A model generated the notes under the pieces. The model was not told the origin of the DNA. It was given only the letters and a program-made list of their open reading frames with translations, and ran no database searches. 64,000 bases of DNA from Solihabitans fulvus (GTDB lineage: Bacteria > Actinomycetota > Actinomycetes > Mycobacteriales > Pseudonocardiaceae). Numbering within the stretch: the first letter of the stretch is position 1; each line of letters opens with the position of its first letter. Shown here in pieces: positions 50,564 through 59,297 of the stretch. The stretch lies in contig NZ_VUOB01000001.1 of NCBI RefSeq assembly GCF_008386585.1, forward strand, positions 107,201-171,200. The letters run 5' to 3'. Both the position numbers and the translations under genes were made by a program.

Positions 50564-51358
50564 GTGCCTGACATCGCATCGCTGTTGACTGCCTACGACG
50601 AACAGCTTCGCCCCGCCGAGACGAGCAATCTGTCGCCGGGCGTGGTGGCCGAGCTGGACGGGCCCGTCACCCGAGTCGTCGGGCAGCATCGGGGTTTCCT
50701 CACCGGCCCGCGCGACCTCGGCGTGTCGCTGGGAGAGCTGGACGCGCTGATCGCGCGGCAGCGGGACTTCTTCGCGGCGCGGGGCGAGGCCGTCGAGTGG
50801 AAGACCAGGGGGCATGACCTGCCGGCGGAGCTGCCCGATCGGCTCGTCGCCGCCGGATTCGTGCCGGAGGAACGCGAGACCGTGCTGATCGGCGCCACCG
50901 AACAGCTGGCCGGCACCACGCCCACCCCGCCGGACGGCGTGACGATTCGGCCGGCCGACGGGGCGGAGGACCTGCGGCAGATCGCCTCGGTGGCCACCGA
51001 GGTCTGGGGCGAGGACCGGAGTTGGCTCGCCGACGAGCTGGCCGGTCTGATCCGGCGCGGCCGGACCGTGGTGCTGGTCGCGGAGGCCGGCGGCCGGGTC
51101 GTGTCCTCGGCCAGGCTGGAGTTCGAGCCCGGCACGGACTTCGCCGGGCTGTGGGGCGGCAACACGCTCGAGCAGTGGCGCGGCCGGGGCATCTACCGGG
51201 CGCTGGTCGCCGCGCGAGCCGGCTTCGCCGCGGCGCGCGGGGTCCGCTATCTCCAGGTCGACGCGTCCGAGGACAGCAGGCCGATCCTGACCAGGCTGGG
51301 TTTCGTCGCGATCACCACCACAACTCCTTACGTGTGGGCACCAGCGCAGCCCGCCTAG
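50564..51358 (+). CDS. GNAT-family N-acetyltransferase
   Basis: Acetyltransferase of 264 residues. The GNAT core lies in the C-terminal half (about 125-260): VVLVAEAGGRVVSSARLEFE, the acetyl-CoA loop TLEQWRGRGIYRALVAARAG, and LQVDASEDSRPILTRLGFVA. The loop has Q-x-x-x-R-G-x-G/I as expected, with Ile in place of the last Gly. The N-terminal half (about 1-120) is a degenerate second GNAT-like or substrate-recognition region. GTG 50564 starts the protein. Acceptor unknown. Confidence 0.85.
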   Translation: MPDIASLLTAYDEQLRPAETSNLSPGVVAELDGPVTRVVGQHRGFLTGPRDLGVSLGELDALIARQRDFFAARGEAVEWKTRGHDLPAELPDRLVAAGFVPEERETVLIGATEQLAGTTPTPPDGVTIRPADGAEDLRQIASVATEVWGEDRSWLADELAGLIRRGRTVVLVAEAGGRVVSSARLEFEPGTDFAGLWGGNTLEQWRGRGIYRALVAARAGFAAARGVRYLQVDASEDSRPILTRLGFVAITTTTPYVWAPAQPA

Positions 51359-51393
51359 GACTCTTGGGCTCAGTCCCGACAGGATCTGGCGTG

Positions 51394-51855
51394 TCAGGCT
51401 CTTCCGTTGCGGCCGGGGGCGGTGGCCAGCCTGCGGGTGACGACGGGGATGACGATCGCGGCGGCGATCAGGTGGCCGACCGCCAGCATCAACTTGGTCG
51501 AGCCGGCGGTGTGTGCGGCGGCCAGCGGACTGGCCAGCGACACGACGGTGAGCGCCAGCGTGGCGCGTAGGTAGGTGCGAGCCGGGTTCGCCGCGTAGCG
51601 GGCCAGCAGCACGGCGAGCACGGTGCCCCAGAAGACGCAGATCACCGTGCCCATCGCGAACAGGCCGACGGTGATCGGCCCGGCCTCGGCCGCGCCGGGA
51701 GAGCCTGCGGACATCGGCACGCCCACCGCGCGCGCGAGCAGGCCGTACACCTCGGTCGCGACTGCGGCCGCCACGCCGGCGAGCGCGCTGACCAGCCAGA
51801 CCCGGCGGGAGCCGAACGCGGTGGCTTTCCGCTGCGTGGTCGTCTCGGTGCTCAT
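51394..51855 (-). CDS. Four-TM membrane protein, DUF6069-like
   Basis: Protein of 153 residues with four hydrophobic helices near 20-42, 60-82, 95-115 and 122-145. The first helix contains ATEVYGLLARAVGVPM, similar to the small DUF6069 membrane proteins of actinomycetes. No catalytic residues are seen. ATG 51855 with a purine-rich AAGGAG upstream is chosen over an in-frame ATG at 51888. It is divergent from the YCII gene across about 210 bp. Function unknown. Confidence 0.65.
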   Translation of the reverse strand: MSTETTTQRKATAFGSRRVWLVSALAGVAAAVATEVYGLLARAVGVPMSAGSPGAAEAGPITVGLFAMGTVICVFWGTVLAVLLARYAANPARTYLRATLALTVVSLASPLAAAHTAGSTKLMLAVGHLIAAAIVIPVVTRRLATAPGRNGRA

Positions 51856-52065
51856 GGGGGGCTCCTTCGCGGTTCGCGACGCGTCCACGGCGGACGCGTT
51901 CTGCCCATGGGTCGGAGCCGCCGGACCTGTCTCTACATCGACGGGGCACTCGGTCCGGAAGAAGTCGACGAGAAGTTCCCTCGGGCGGATGTCGAGGACG
52001 TGGTGGCCGCTCCGACTTGCCAGGACAGCGCGCCGTCGGGGCGCGAACCGGAGAGGATGACCACC

Positions 52066-52428
52066 ATGAAGTACCTGATGATGATCTACGGCAACCAGGA
52101 GAAGTGGGACTCGTTCCCCGCCGAGGAGTGGCCGGCGGCCATCGCCAAGCAGGACGCGTTCAACAAGAGGTACCAGGAGACCGGGGAGCTGATCGGCGCG
52201 TACGGCCTCGCCGACGCCGTCAACGCCATGCTGGTGCGCCGCAAGGACGGCTCCCCCGCGATCACCGACGGCCCGTACCTGGAGACCAAGGAGTACATGG
52301 CGAGCTTCTACCTGCTCGACTGCGAGAGCGAGGAGCGGGCCAAGCAGATCGCGGCGGACATGCCGTGGGCCGACGTGGAGCCGGTCGAGCTGTGGCCGAT
52401 CCTGAACGACGCGTCGGAAGACCTGTGA
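52066..52428 (+). CDS. YCII-related (DGPF-type) protein
   Basis: Small dimeric ferredoxin-like fold of 120 residues. The start is MKYLMMIYGNQEKWDSFPAE and the family hallmark is ITDGPYLETKEYMASFYLLD, matching DGPFxExKE. ATG 52066 is preferred over ATG 52057 because GGAGAGG (52050-52056) is then 9 nt away. Its stop overlaps the GTG of the sigma factor gene, so the two are translationally coupled. DGPF proteins are regular partners of the ECF42-type sigma factors; their biochemical role is not known. Confidence 0.92.
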   Translation: MKYLMMIYGNQEKWDSFPAEEWPAAIAKQDAFNKRYQETGELIGAYGLADAVNAMLVRRKDGSPAITDGPYLETKEYMASFYLLDCESEERAKQIAADMPWADVEPVELWPILNDASEDL

Positions 52429-53681
52429 CCTCGGATCGGCGCGTCGAGGACCTGCTGCGCGAGCTGGCGCCGCAGGTCCTCGGCGCGCTGGTCCGCCGGC
52501 ACGGCCAGTTCGACTCGTGCGAGGACGCCACGCAGGAGGCGCTGCTCGCGGCCGCGCTCCAGTGGCCGACCGAGGGCACGCCGGACAACCCGAGGGGCTG
52601 GCTGATCACCGTCGCCTCCCGCAAGCTGCTCGACCAGCTGCGCAGCGAGCAGTCGCGGCGGCGCAGGGAGGACCACATCGCGGCGGCCACCCCACAGGCC
52701 GAGCTGCTCGGGCGCCCGGCCGACGCCGACCCGGCCACGGACCGGGACGACTCGCTCGCGCTGCTGTTCCTGTGCTGCCACCCCGCGCTGTCCGGGCCGA
52801 GCCAGATCGCGTTGACGCTGCGCGCGGTCGGCGGCCTGAGCACGGCACAGATCGCCGCGGCCTTCCTCGTCCCGGAAGCGACCATGGCCCAGCGGATCAG
52901 CCGCGCCAAGGCCAGCATCAGGTCGAGCGGCCAGCCGCTGGCCATGCCGGCCGAGGCGGACCGGGCCGAGCGGCTGCGCGCGGTCCTGCACGTGCTGTAT
53001 CTGGTGTTCAACGAGGGCTACACGGCTACCAGCGGCCCCGACCTGACCGCGCCCGCGCTGTCCGACGAGGCGATCCGGCTCGCCAGGTGGCTGACGCGGC
53101 TGCTGCCCGGCGAGGCCGAGGTCTCCGGGCTGTTGGCCCTGATGCTGCTCACCGACGCCCGCAGGCCCGCGCGCACGCTGCCGGACGGCAGCCTGGTGCC
53201 GCTGGCCGAACAGGACCGGAGCAGGTGGGACCGGGACCGCATCGCCGAGGGCGTCGCGCTGATCAGCGCGACGCTGCCGACGGGGGCGATCGGGCCGTAC
53301 CAGTTGCAGGCGGCGATCGCCGCGGTGCACGACGAGGCCGAGGACGTGGACAGCACGGACTGGCCGCAGATCCTTGCCCTGTACGGGTTGTTGGAGACCC
53401 TGGCGCCGAATCCGATGGTGACGCTCAACCGCGCGGTTGCGGTCGCGATGGTGCGCGGGCCCGCCGAGGGGCTGGCTCTGCTCGCCGGGCTGGAGTCCGA
53501 CGGCCGGATGGCGCGGCACCACCGGTTGCTCGCGACCCGCGCGCACCTGCTGGAGCTGTCCGGGGAGGTGGCCGCCGCCGTTGCCAGCTATCGGGACGCG
53601 GCGCAGCGCGCCACCAGCGGCCCGGAACGCCGGCACCTCGCCGCCCGCGCGGCGCGATTGGGCGGCGAGGGTGCTGGGTGA
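52425..53681 (+). CDS. ECF sigma factor with C-terminal TPR extension (ECF42-type)
   Basis: RNA polymerase sigma factor of 418 residues. Sigma region 2 is near 20-80 (FDSCEDATQEALLAAALQWP, GWLITVASRKLLDQLRSEQS). Region 4 is near 125-165 (GLSTAQIAAAFLVPEATMAQ). The C-terminal 230 residues form a helical extension with VLYLVFNEGYTATSGPDLTA and YGLLETLAPNPMVTLNRAVA, characteristic of the ECF42 group and thought to replace an anti-sigma factor. GTG 52425 overlaps the YCII stop (GTGA), giving coupled translation. It probably controls its own operon and related DGPF genes. Confidence 0.93.
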   Translation: MTSDRRVEDLLRELAPQVLGALVRRHGQFDSCEDATQEALLAAALQWPTEGTPDNPRGWLITVASRKLLDQLRSEQSRRRREDHIAAATPQAELLGRPADADPATDRDDSLALLFLCCHPALSGPSQIALTLRAVGGLSTAQIAAAFLVPEATMAQRISRAKASIRSSGQPLAMPAEADRAERLRAVLHVLYLVFNEGYTATSGPDLTAPALSDEAIRLARWLTRLLPGEAEVSGLLALMLLTDARRPARTLPDGSLVPLAEQDRSRWDRDRIAEGVALISATLPTGAIGPYQLQAAIAAVHDEAEDVDSTDWPQILALYGLLETLAPNPMVTLNRAVAVAMVRGPAEGLALLAGLESDGRMARHHRLLATRAHLLELSGEVAAAVASYRDAAQRATSGPERRHLAARAARLGGEGAG

Positions 53682-53696
53682 CCCGCGTTGATCGCG

Positions 53697-54263
53697 TCAG
53701 GCGTCTGGTTTTGCGGTGAAGTCGACCTCGGCGGTGTCGACCGTTCCTGCGGTTCGGCCGGGGGCGCGGTGGTAGCGCCAGTACAGGTTCGTGTGGGCGA
53801 TGACCTTGTCCGGTGTCGGTGCGCCGAACGAGGACAGGTCGTCGGTCGTGTGGGCGTCGCCGACCAGCGTCGCGTCGTAGCCCCGGACGATCGCGCCGTG
53901 CAGTGTCGAGCGGATGCACTCGTCGGTCTGCGCGCCAACGACGAACAGTCGACCGATGCCGCGCTCGGCGAGCACCGACTCAAGGTCGGTCTCCTCGAAG
54001 GCGTCGGGGTATCGCTTCTGTACCAACGGCTCCGCGTCGGCGCGCACGAGTTCGGGAACGTACTGCCAGCTCTCGCTGTCCTTGGGCAGGTCGTCGCTGT
54101 TGTGCTGCACCCACACGAGGTCCACGCCCTCGGCACGGGCCTTGTCGACCAGGGTGGCGATGTTGGCGACGACGGTGTCCCGGTTGATCGCCTGCCCCAC
54201 CACGCCGTTCTGCACGTCGACGATGAGCAGGGCGGTGTTCGGTCGATCGACAAGCGTGGTCAC
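53697..54263 (-). CDS. Isochorismatase-family cysteine hydrolase
   Basis: Hydrolase of 188 residues with the Asp-Lys-Cys triad: Asp16 in LLIVDVQNGVV, Lys83 in LVQKRYPDAFEET and Cys116 in VVGAQTDECIRSTLHGA. This is the nicotinamidase/N-carbamoyl hydrolase/isochorismatase fold; the substrate is not defined by sequence. ATG 54263. It lies 39 bp downstream of the FAD oxidoreductase gene in the same direction, so it is likely the last gene of a three-gene redox operon starting with the AhpD-like gene. Confidence 0.9.
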   Translation of the reverse strand: MTTLVDRPNTALLIVDVQNGVVGQAINRDTVVANIATLVDKARAEGVDLVWVQHNSDDLPKDSESWQYVPELVRADAEPLVQKRYPDAFEETDLESVLAERGIGRLFVVGAQTDECIRSTLHGAIVRGYDATLVGDAHTTDDLSSFGAPTPDKVIAHTNLYWRYHRAPGRTAGTVDTAEVDFTAKPDA

Positions 54264-54302
54264 GGGGCTACCTTCCTTGGCACGGGCGGATCACAGTCCC
54301 GG

Positions 54303-55625
54303 TCATGGTAGGCCGATCGGGTTGACGGGGTGGTTGCTCCGGAGCACCCCGCGCGGGTCGCGCCGCTGCTTGATCGCGCGCAGCCCGTCCAGGGTGTCCT
54401 CGGGGAACGCGAGCGCGGCGGGTTCCTCCGGCGCCAGTTGGGTGAAGGGCTTGCGGCCGCTGACATACGGGCCGAGCGCGGCGACGATCTCGCGCTGCCT
54501 GGCGCGCACGGCCAGCTCGACCGGCGGGGTCGTTGGAATGCCGACCATGGACAGCAGGTAGGGCTCGGCCAGGTGCCCGGCCGGGGTCTCGGACGGCCGC
54601 GCCAGCCTGCCGCCGAGGTGCCGGAGCTGCATACCCACCAACGGATCGATGGGCGCGGCGAGCAGCGTCTTCGCCGCGGTGTCGTCGAGGTCGGTGAGGA
54701 GTTCGGCGCGGAACACGCTGGCGCCGGGGTCGGTCGGGTCCGAGGTGATCTCGCCCAGCTCGGCCACCCGCAGCCTGCGGCGACCGTCCACGAGCAGGCC
54801 GTCGACGCGCTCGAAGCCGCGCAGCAGCGACCGGCCGTCGGACTCGTCGCCGAGGTAGGTCGCGTCGACGGTCACCACCGGCGGTCGGTCGGCCGGTCGA
54901 AGCAGGCTCAGCCAGACGGTGAGCTCGTCGGGCGCCCGCGCGGTGATCTCCCGGAACGTCTCGAGCAGCTGAGGCGCGCGCTCTGCCGGCCACACCATCC
55001 GCCCGCCGAACAGCTGGGGCGCCGGGTGCAGGTCGTACTCCAGGGCGGTCACCACGGCGAAGTCGCCGCCGCCGCCCCGCAGCGCCCAGAACAGCTCGTG
55101 GTCGGTCTCCTCGGTGATCGTCGCCTGGGTTCCGTCCGCGTCGACGACCTCGAACGCCCGCACACCGCCCGCGGCGAAGCCGTGCTTGCGGCCGAACCAG
55201 CTCAGGCCGCCGCCGAGGGTGTAGCCGACCACGCTGACCTCCGGCGAGCTGCCGGCCAGCCCGGTCAGGCCGTGCCGACCGGCCTCGGCCTGCGCCCTGC
55301 CCCAGCGCACGCCAGCGCCGACCCTGGCCACGCGCTGCTCCGGCCGCACGGCCAGCTCGTCGAGGCGCCCGGTCCGCAGCAGGATCACGCCGGCCACGTC
55401 ACCGGACGCGCCGTGGCCGCTCGGCTGGGTGGCCACCGTCAGCCCGGCCCCGCCCGCGTAGCGGACCAGGGCGGCCACGTCGTGGGTGTCGGCGGCCTCG
55501 ACCACCGCGAGCACCGGCTGCTCGACGGCCAGGTTCCACGGCCGTCCGGCCTGCTCGAAACCGGCGTCCCCGGCCACCTGCACCCGCCCCCGGACGTGTC
55601 GGCGCAGGTCGTTCGCGATGCTCAT
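54303..55625 (-). CDS. FAD-binding oxidoreductase of the berberine-bridge/PCMH type
   Basis: Flavoprotein oxidase or dehydrogenase of 440 residues. The PCMH FAD domain lies at about 35-205: the probable flavin-linked His is in ATQPSGHGASGDVAGVILL, and the other binding segment is GSSPEVSVVGYTLGGGLSWF, then HELFWALRGGGGDFAVVT. The C-terminal BBE-like tail is LDGLRAIKQRRDPRGVLRSN. ATG 55625 gives AAGGA about 10 nt upstream; ATG 55634 is an alternative with the Shine-Dalgarno too close. It oxidises an alcohol or sugar of unknown identity using O2 or another acceptor. Middle gene of the operon. Confidence 0.9.
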   Translation of the reverse strand: MSIANDLRRHVRGRVQVAGDAGFEQAGRPWNLAVEQPVLAVVEAADTHDVAALVRYAGGAGLTVATQPSGHGASGDVAGVILLRTGRLDELAVRPEQRVARVGAGVRWGRAQAEAGRHGLTGLAGSSPEVSVVGYTLGGGLSWFGRKHGFAAGGVRAFEVVDADGTQATITEETDHELFWALRGGGGDFAVVTALEYDLHPAPQLFGGRMVWPAERAPQLLETFREITARAPDELTVWLSLLRPADRPPVVTVDATYLGDESDGRSLLRGFERVDGLLVDGRRRLRVAELGEITSDPTDPGASVFRAELLTDLDDTAAKTLLAAPIDPLVGMQLRHLGGRLARPSETPAGHLAEPYLLSMVGIPTTPPVELAVRARQREIVAALGPYVSGRKPFTQLAPEEPAALAFPEDTLDGLRAIKQRRDPRGVLRSNHPVNPIGLP

Positions 55626-55691
55626 GCTGCTCATTCCTTGCTGGTACGGCTCGGGGTTGTGGCGCGGGAGGGCGCGGGCCACAGGTGGTGG

Positions 55692-56177
55692 TCAGTCCAG
55701 CTCGGCCAGCGGCCAGGGGCGGGCGATGGCGCCGAGGCGGTTCCACGCGTTGATCACGGTGATGGTCCAGATCAGCTCGGCGAGTTCCTTCTCGTTGAAC
55801 TGCGCGGCCGCCGCGTCGAACACCTCGTCGCTGACCGGTCCGTCGGACAGCCGGGTGCCGGCCTCGGTCAGCGCCAGCGCGGCGCGCTCGCGGGCGGTGA
55901 AGAAGGGCGTCTCGCGCCAGACCGGCAGCGCGTACAGGCGGCGCTCGTGCTCGCCGGCCTCCCTGGCGTCCCTCGAGTGCGTGTCGACGCAGTAGGCGCA
56001 GCCGTTGAGCTGCGAGGCGCGGGCGCGGACGAGCTCCAGCAGCGAGGACTCCAGGGTCGTCTTGCGGGAGGCGGCGTCCAGGGTGCCCATGGCCTTGTTG
56101 ATGTGCGGGGCGAGTTCGCCGACGGCCAGCCGGACGGGCGGGACGACGGTCTCTGCGGTGCGGTTCTCGGTGCTCAT
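55692..56177 (-). CDS. AhpD-like carboxymuconolactone decarboxylase-family protein
   Basis: Alkylhydroperoxidase-type protein of 161 residues. The active-site motif is NGCAYCVDTHSRDAREAG with Cys60, Cys63 and His67 in the CxxC-x3-H arrangement of AhpD proteins, which reduce peroxides through a thiol relay. Flanking helices (SSLLELVRARASQL before, ERAALALTEAGTRLSD after) fit the family. ATG 56177. It is divergent from the MocR regulator by only 47 bp, and leads the operon with the FAD oxidoreductase and the isochorismatase-like enzyme. Confidence 0.92.
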   Translation of the reverse strand: MSTENRTAETVVPPVRLAVGELAPHINKAMGTLDAASRKTTLESSLLELVRARASQLNGCAYCVDTHSRDAREAGEHERRLYALPVWRETPFFTARERAALALTEAGTRLSDGPVSDEVFDAAAAQFNEKELAELIWTITVINAWNRLGAIARPWPLAELD

Positions 56178-56224
56178 GGCGACGACGTTAGGCGTGGACT
56201 GGCCCCACGGTAAGCTCCGATTTC

Positions 56225-57646
56225 GTGTCGGAATTTTGGGCCAATTTCGGTGTCGACCTGCACCTGGAACTCGACCTGTCGGGCGGTCGGCAGGCCGGTC
56301 TCGAACGCGCCCTGCGCGATGCGGTCCAGGACGGCAGGCTCGCCCCCGGCGCCCTGCTGCCGGCCACCCGCAGGCTGGCCGCCGAGGTCGGCCTGTCCAG
56401 GAACACCGTGAGCGCGGCCTACGGCCAGCTGGCCGCCGAGGGCTACCTGGTCGCCCGCCCCGGCGCGGGCACCGAGGTCGCGCGGCTGGCCTGCCCTCGG
56501 CCGACCGCGTCGCCACCGCCCCACCGCGCCGCCGGGCCCCGGCACGACCTGCTGCCCGGCAGCCCCGACCTCGGCTCGTTCCCGACGGCGGCCTGGCTGC
56601 GGTCGACCCGCCGCGCGCTGCTCGCCGCGCCGGCCGAGGCGCACGGCTACGGGGATCCGCGCGGCCGGCTCGAACTGCGCACCGCGCTGGCCGAGTACCT
56701 CGGCCGCGCCAGGGGCGTGCTGGCCGAGCCGGAGCGGATCGTGATCACCTCGGGCTACGTGCAGGCGCTCGGCCTGCTGGCCAGGGTCCTCGCCGCTGCG
56801 GGGACACCCGTGATGGCGATGGAGGATCCCGGCCTCGCCGACCACCGCGAGGTCGTCCGCAGGGCCGGGCTCGCCGTCGTGCCGCTGCCGGTCGACGAGC
56901 GCGGCGCGCGCGCCGACCTGCTGCCGGGCAGCGGGGCCGGGGCGGTCGTGGTGACCCCGGCCCACCAGTACCCGACCGGCGTGACGCTGGATCCGGCGCG
57001 CCGGCACGCGCTGACCGCGTGGGCGAGGTCCTGCGGCGGGCTGGTCATCGAGGACGACTACGACGGCGAGTTCCGCTACGACCGGCGCCCGGTCGGCGCG
57101 GTGCAGGGCATGGCGCCGGACCACGTGGCCTACGTCGGCAGCGCCTCCAAGACGCTGGGGCCGGCGCTGCGCCTCGCCTGGCTGGTGCTGCCGGCCCGGC
57201 TGGTCGCGCCGGTGGCGGAGGCCAAGCGGTACCTGGACGCGCAGACCGAGTCCATCGGCCAGTTGACCCTGGCGGACCTGATCACCAGCCACGGCTACGA
57301 CCGGCACGTCCGCGCCTGCCGGCTGCGCTATCGGCAGCGCCGCGACCTGCTGATGGCCCGCCTCGCGCCCCGGCCGGGGCAGCCGGAGCCGTCGTTCGCC
57401 GTGCACGGCATCGCCGCCGGCCTGCACGCGCTGATCAGCCTGCCCGACGGCGGCCCTACCGAGCGGGAGGTGCTGGCGAGGGCGGCGGCGCGCGGCCTGA
57501 TCGTCGGGCACCTCGGTCCGCACTGGCACGAGCAGGGCGACCATCCGCAGGGCGTCATCGTCGGGTACGCCACGCCGACCGAACGCGCCTACCCGATCGC
57601 GCTCGACACCTTCGCCAGGGCGCTGCACGGCACGGGCGCGCCCTGA
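56225..57646 (+). CDS. MocR/PdxR-type regulator (GntR helix-turn-helix fused to aminotransferase fold)
   Basis: Regulator of 473 residues. The N-terminal GntR winged helix (about 25-80, PGALLPATRRLAAEVGLSRN then TVSAAYGQLAAEGYLVARPG) is fused to a class I aminotransferase-like domain. The pyridoxal phosphate lysine is in YVGSASKTLGPALRLAWLVL, with EDDYDGEFRYDRRPV upstream. Such proteins use PLP as a sensor, not an enzyme. GTG 56225. It is divergent from the AhpD-like operon across 47 bp, so it probably controls that operon and itself. It may have no link to vitamin B6 synthesis, as no pdx genes are nearby. Confidence 0.92.
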   Translation: MSEFWANFGVDLHLELDLSGGRQAGLERALRDAVQDGRLAPGALLPATRRLAAEVGLSRNTVSAAYGQLAAEGYLVARPGAGTEVARLACPRPTASPPPHRAAGPRHDLLPGSPDLGSFPTAAWLRSTRRALLAAPAEAHGYGDPRGRLELRTALAEYLGRARGVLAEPERIVITSGYVQALGLLARVLAAAGTPVMAMEDPGLADHREVVRRAGLAVVPLPVDERGARADLLPGSGAGAVVVTPAHQYPTGVTLDPARRHALTAWARSCGGLVIEDDYDGEFRYDRRPVGAVQGMAPDHVAYVGSASKTLGPALRLAWLVLPARLVAPVAEAKRYLDAQTESIGQLTLADLITSHGYDRHVRACRLRYRQRRDLLMARLAPRPGQPEPSFAVHGIAAGLHALISLPDGGPTEREVLARAAARGLIVGHLGPHWHEQGDHPQGVIVGYATPTERAYPIALDTFARALHGTGAP

Positions 57647-57868
57647 CCGGCGGCCAGGTCACCGAGTACCGCTGGGCCCGACCGGGTCGGACGCGGCCGG
57701 GGCCTCGACCGGCCCAGTCGGACCCACGGTTCTGGACATACTCCGCGCACGCGTCATCGGGGCGGAGCCAGCTTCCGCAACCGCGGTGTGTTCGGCGTTG
57801 GCGTTCTCGCACGATCGAGGGGCGCGGCGCAGTGAGCGGGGAGCGCATTCGTCTGGCAGCGTGAGCGT

Positions 57869-58963
57869 GTGTCCACATCGAGTGCCCTGCCAAAGTGGAC
57901 GGTGGCCGCGCCCGCCGCCGCGATCGTCGTGCTCGCGTTCACCTGGGGCCGGACGCTGCCCTGGCCGCTCGTCACGCTGGCCGCGGTGTGCCTCGGCGCG
58001 GCCGTGCTCGCCGCCGTGCACCACGCCGAGGTGGTCGCGCACCGCGTCGGCGAGCCGTTCGGGTCGCTGGTGCTCGCCGTCGCCGTGACCGTGATCGAGG
58101 TCGCGCTGATCCTCACCATGATGTCCGGCGGCGGCCCCAAAGCGTCGGCGCTGGCCAGGGACACCGTGTTCGCGGCCGTGATGATCAGCTGCAACGGGAT
58201 CGTCGGGCTCTCGCTGCTGGTGGCCGCGATCCGACGGCGGGTCGCGGTGTTCAACGCCGAGGGCACCGGCACCGCGCTGGCCACCGTGGCCACCCTGGCG
58301 ACGCTGAGCCTGGTGCTGCCGACCTTCACCACCACCAAGCCCGGCCCGGAGTTCTCCACGACCCAGCTGGTGTTCGCGGCGATCGCCTCGCTGGCGCTCT
58401 ACGGGTTGTTCGTGGCCGTGCAGACCGTGCGACACCGGGACTACTTCCTGCCGGTCGCCCAGGACGGCAGCCCGCTGACCGAGGACCACCACGCCGCCCC
58501 GCCGAGCAAGCGAACCACCGTGATCAGCCTGGTGCTGCTGCTGGTCGCCCTGGTCGCGGTGGTCGGCGACGCGAAGGCCGTGTCGCCCGCGATCGAGGCT
58601 GGCGTCGCCGCCGCGGGGCTGCCGGCCTCGGTCGTCGGCATCGTCATCGCGTTGCTGGTCCTGCTGCCGGAGACGCTCGCCGCGAGCAGGGCCGCGCGCC
58701 GGGACCGGGTGCAGACCAGCCTGAACCTCGCGCTCGGGTCGGCCATGGCGAGCATCGGGCTCACCATCCCGTCGATCGCGCTCGCGTCGATCTGGCTGAC
58801 CGGCCCGCTCGTGCTCGGCCTCGGCGCGACCCACATGGTGTTGCTCGCGCTGACGGTCGTGGTCGGCACGCTCACCGTCGTCCCGGGGCGGGCGACGCTG
58901 TTGCAGGCGGGCGTGCACCTCTCGCTGCTCGGCGCGTTCCTGGTGCTTGCCGTCAGCCCGTGA
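57869..58963 (+). CDS. Ca2+/H+ antiporter (ChaA/CaCA family)
   Basis: Integral membrane cation antiporter of 364 residues with about 11 hydrophobic helices. The two alpha-repeats are recognisable: HHAEVVAHRVGEPFGSLVLA then VAVTVIEVALILTMM in the N-terminal half (Glu residues of GEP and VIEVAL), and LPETLAASRAARRDRVQTSL then NLALGSAMASIGLTIPSI in the second half. A loop between them (HRDYFLPVAQDGSPLTEDHH) is cytoplasmic. It moves Ca2+, or Na+/K+, out in exchange for protons. GTG 57869. About 220 bp upstream show nothing notable. Confidence 0.92.
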   Translation: MSTSSALPKWTVAAPAAAIVVLAFTWGRTLPWPLVTLAAVCLGAAVLAAVHHAEVVAHRVGEPFGSLVLAVAVTVIEVALILTMMSGGGPKASALARDTVFAAVMISCNGIVGLSLLVAAIRRRVAVFNAEGTGTALATVATLATLSLVLPTFTTTKPGPEFSTTQLVFAAIASLALYGLFVAVQTVRHRDYFLPVAQDGSPLTEDHHAAPPSKRTTVISLVLLLVALVAVVGDAKAVSPAIEAGVAAAGLPASVVGIVIALLVLLPETLAASRAARRDRVQTSLNLALGSAMASIGLTIPSIALASIWLTGPLVLGLGATHMVLLALTVVVGTLTVVPGRATLLQAGVHLSLLGAFLVLAVSP

Positions 58964-58988
58964 GCCGCTGTCGGCTCGTGAGCCGCCG

Positions 58989-59207
58989 TCAGCGGGATCG
59001 GCGACCCACGTAGGAGACGATCAGCAGCGTGATGCACAGCAAGGTCAGGCCGCCCGCCCACATGCGCATCGAGTAGCTGATCCCCGCCAGGGAGCCCGCC
59101 GCGTTGACCGCGCCGCTGACGACCAGTGTCGTCCACAGCAGCACGGACAGCGCGACGCCACCCGCGCCGCCGCGACGGGACTGCTTGATTTCGTTGTGGT
59201 TGCTCAT
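58989..59207 (-). CDS. Small two-TM membrane protein
   Basis: Protein of 72 residues. Hydrophobic helices lie near 20-40 (VALSVLLWTTLVVSGAVNAA) and 45-67 (WAGGLTLLCITLLIVSYVGR). It starts MSNHNEIKQSRRGG at ATG 59207; an in-frame TTG/ATG context 9 nt upstream is less likely. It ends 25 bp from the convergent antiporter gene. I see no functional residues. It resembles small hypothetical membrane proteins of actinomycetes. Confidence 0.6.
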   Translation of the reverse strand: MSNHNEIKQSRRGGAGGVALSVLLWTTLVVSGAVNAAGSLAGISYSMRMWAGGLTLLCITLLIVSYVGRRSR

Positions 59208-59297
59208 GTCTAACACGCTACGAGCGGGCCGAGGCGAACACGATCACCCTCGCTCCCCAATCCATGGTGGACCTAACTCCACCAACCCCGACAGCGG

